Assembly (NCBI GenBank): GCA_964654605.1
Contig: CAZZLW010000009.1
Coordinates: 1-62,452 of the forward strand
Direction: 5' to 3'
Source: Raineya sp964654605
GTDB taxonomy: Bacteria > Bacteroidota > Bacteroidia > Cytophagales > Thermonemataceae
Length of the DNA: 62,452 bases
Part shown: positions 62,325 through 62,452 of the stretch, piece after piece
Position numbering within the stretch: position 1 is the stretch's first letter
Layout: each line of letters opens with the position of its first letter
Made by a program: the position numbers and the translations under genes
Notes under the pieces: model-generated
Told to the model about the DNA's origin: nothing
The model's database searches: none
What the model saw: the letters and a program-made list of their open reading frames with translations, nothing else

Positions 62325-62406
62325 TACCGGAGACAGGACTTGAACCTGCACGCTTATAAGCACCTGGTTCTAAGCCAGGCATGTCTGCCAATTCCATCAC
62401 TCCGGC
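62325..62406 (-). tRNA. tRNA-Leu (anticodon TAG)
   Basis: An 82-base tRNA with the long variable arm of class II tRNAs. Acceptor GCCGGAG/CTCCGGT (one G-U), anticodon loop CTTAGAA within CCTGG/CCAGG, variable arm TGCTTATAAGCG, T-arm GCAGG TTCAAGT CCTGT. Discriminator A. Confidence 0.92.
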
Positions 62407-62424
62407 ATATTATATACATATAAC

Positions 62425-62452
62425 CTCGGGAAGTAGGATTCGAACCTACGAC
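62425..62452 (-). tRNA. Partial tRNA (3' part), cut by the window end
   Basis: Only the T-arm (GTAGG TTCGAAT CCTAC) and the 3' acceptor strand TTCCCGA with discriminator G are inside the window. The anticodon is outside, so the amino acid cannot be named. Confidence 0.75.

Noticed and set aside
62139..62363. Reverse-strand frame of 74 codons with a VGSSPT-like stretch
   Set aside because: It runs through the tRNA-Asn gene; the peptide is the usual artefact of translating a tRNA.

Overview
Positions 1 to about 61,750 read as one ordinary Bacteroidota chromosome segment, most likely Cytophagales-like. The signs are: promoters of the TTTG-N19-TAnnTTTG type with few Shine-Dalgarno sequences; a small THX ribosomal protein gene; TonB receptors; YfhO, DUF1573, ChaN and FadL/OmpP1 families; a Thermus-type isocitrate dehydrogenase; and several TPR-transmembrane-SpoIIE phosphatases. 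Genus-level placement is inference. No rRNA, CRISPR array or transposase gene was seen.

Layout. 0.5-3.3 kb: two thioredoxin-fold proteins and an aldehyde dehydrogenase. 3.5-7.3 kb: a TPR/SpoIIE phosphatase followed by TPR and small genes. 7.4-12.1 kb: phytoene/squalene synthase, a membrane coiled-coil protein, a phospholipase D-type enzyme, GmhA and a DUF2236 protein. 12.6-22.5 kb: membrane acyltransferase, lipoprotein, DUF1573, a zeta-like kinase with a small partner, UbiA prenyltransferase, YfhO, an APS kinase/glycosyltransferase pair, a YcxB-like protein and GreA. 22.6-28.4 kb: glutaryl-CoA dehydrogenase, an AT-rich three-gene cassette of unknown function, then trpF-hemC-nudix-SDR. 28.5-33.2 kb: TonB receptor plus TPR/SpoIIE phosphatase. 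33.3-39.4 kb: TPR protein, MIP18-like protein, outer-membrane barrel, isocitrate dehydrogenase, and an adenine methylase with a possible GIY-YIG endonuclease. 39.4-47.6 kb: YdiJ-like flavo-iron-sulfur enzyme, HtrA, Ldh-family dehydrogenase, heptose-7-phosphate kinase, RRF, THX and MscL. 47.7-52.2 kb: a second TonB receptor plus TPR/SpoIIE pair. 52.3-61.4 kb: small lipoproteins, ChaN, SMC, a glycosyltransferase and a polytopic membrane protein.

The last ~600-700 bases look different. They are very AT-rich, carry tRNA genes, and encode a ribosomal protein S20 that resembles candidate-phyla S20 more than Bacteroidota S20. It has one in-frame TGA at a position where S20 normally has glycine. This suggests an organism reading UGA as glycine (Absconditabacteria/SR1 or Gracilibacteria, code 25), and therefore probably a chimeric contig joint near the tRNA-Asp/tRNA-Thr genes.

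Other points of interest are the repeated TonB-receptor/TPR-phosphatase gene pair, the unknown three-gene cassette at 23.9-25.5 kb, the methylase/endonuclease pair, and a ~120-160 bp intergenic repeat that always lies just upstream of a co-oriented gene.
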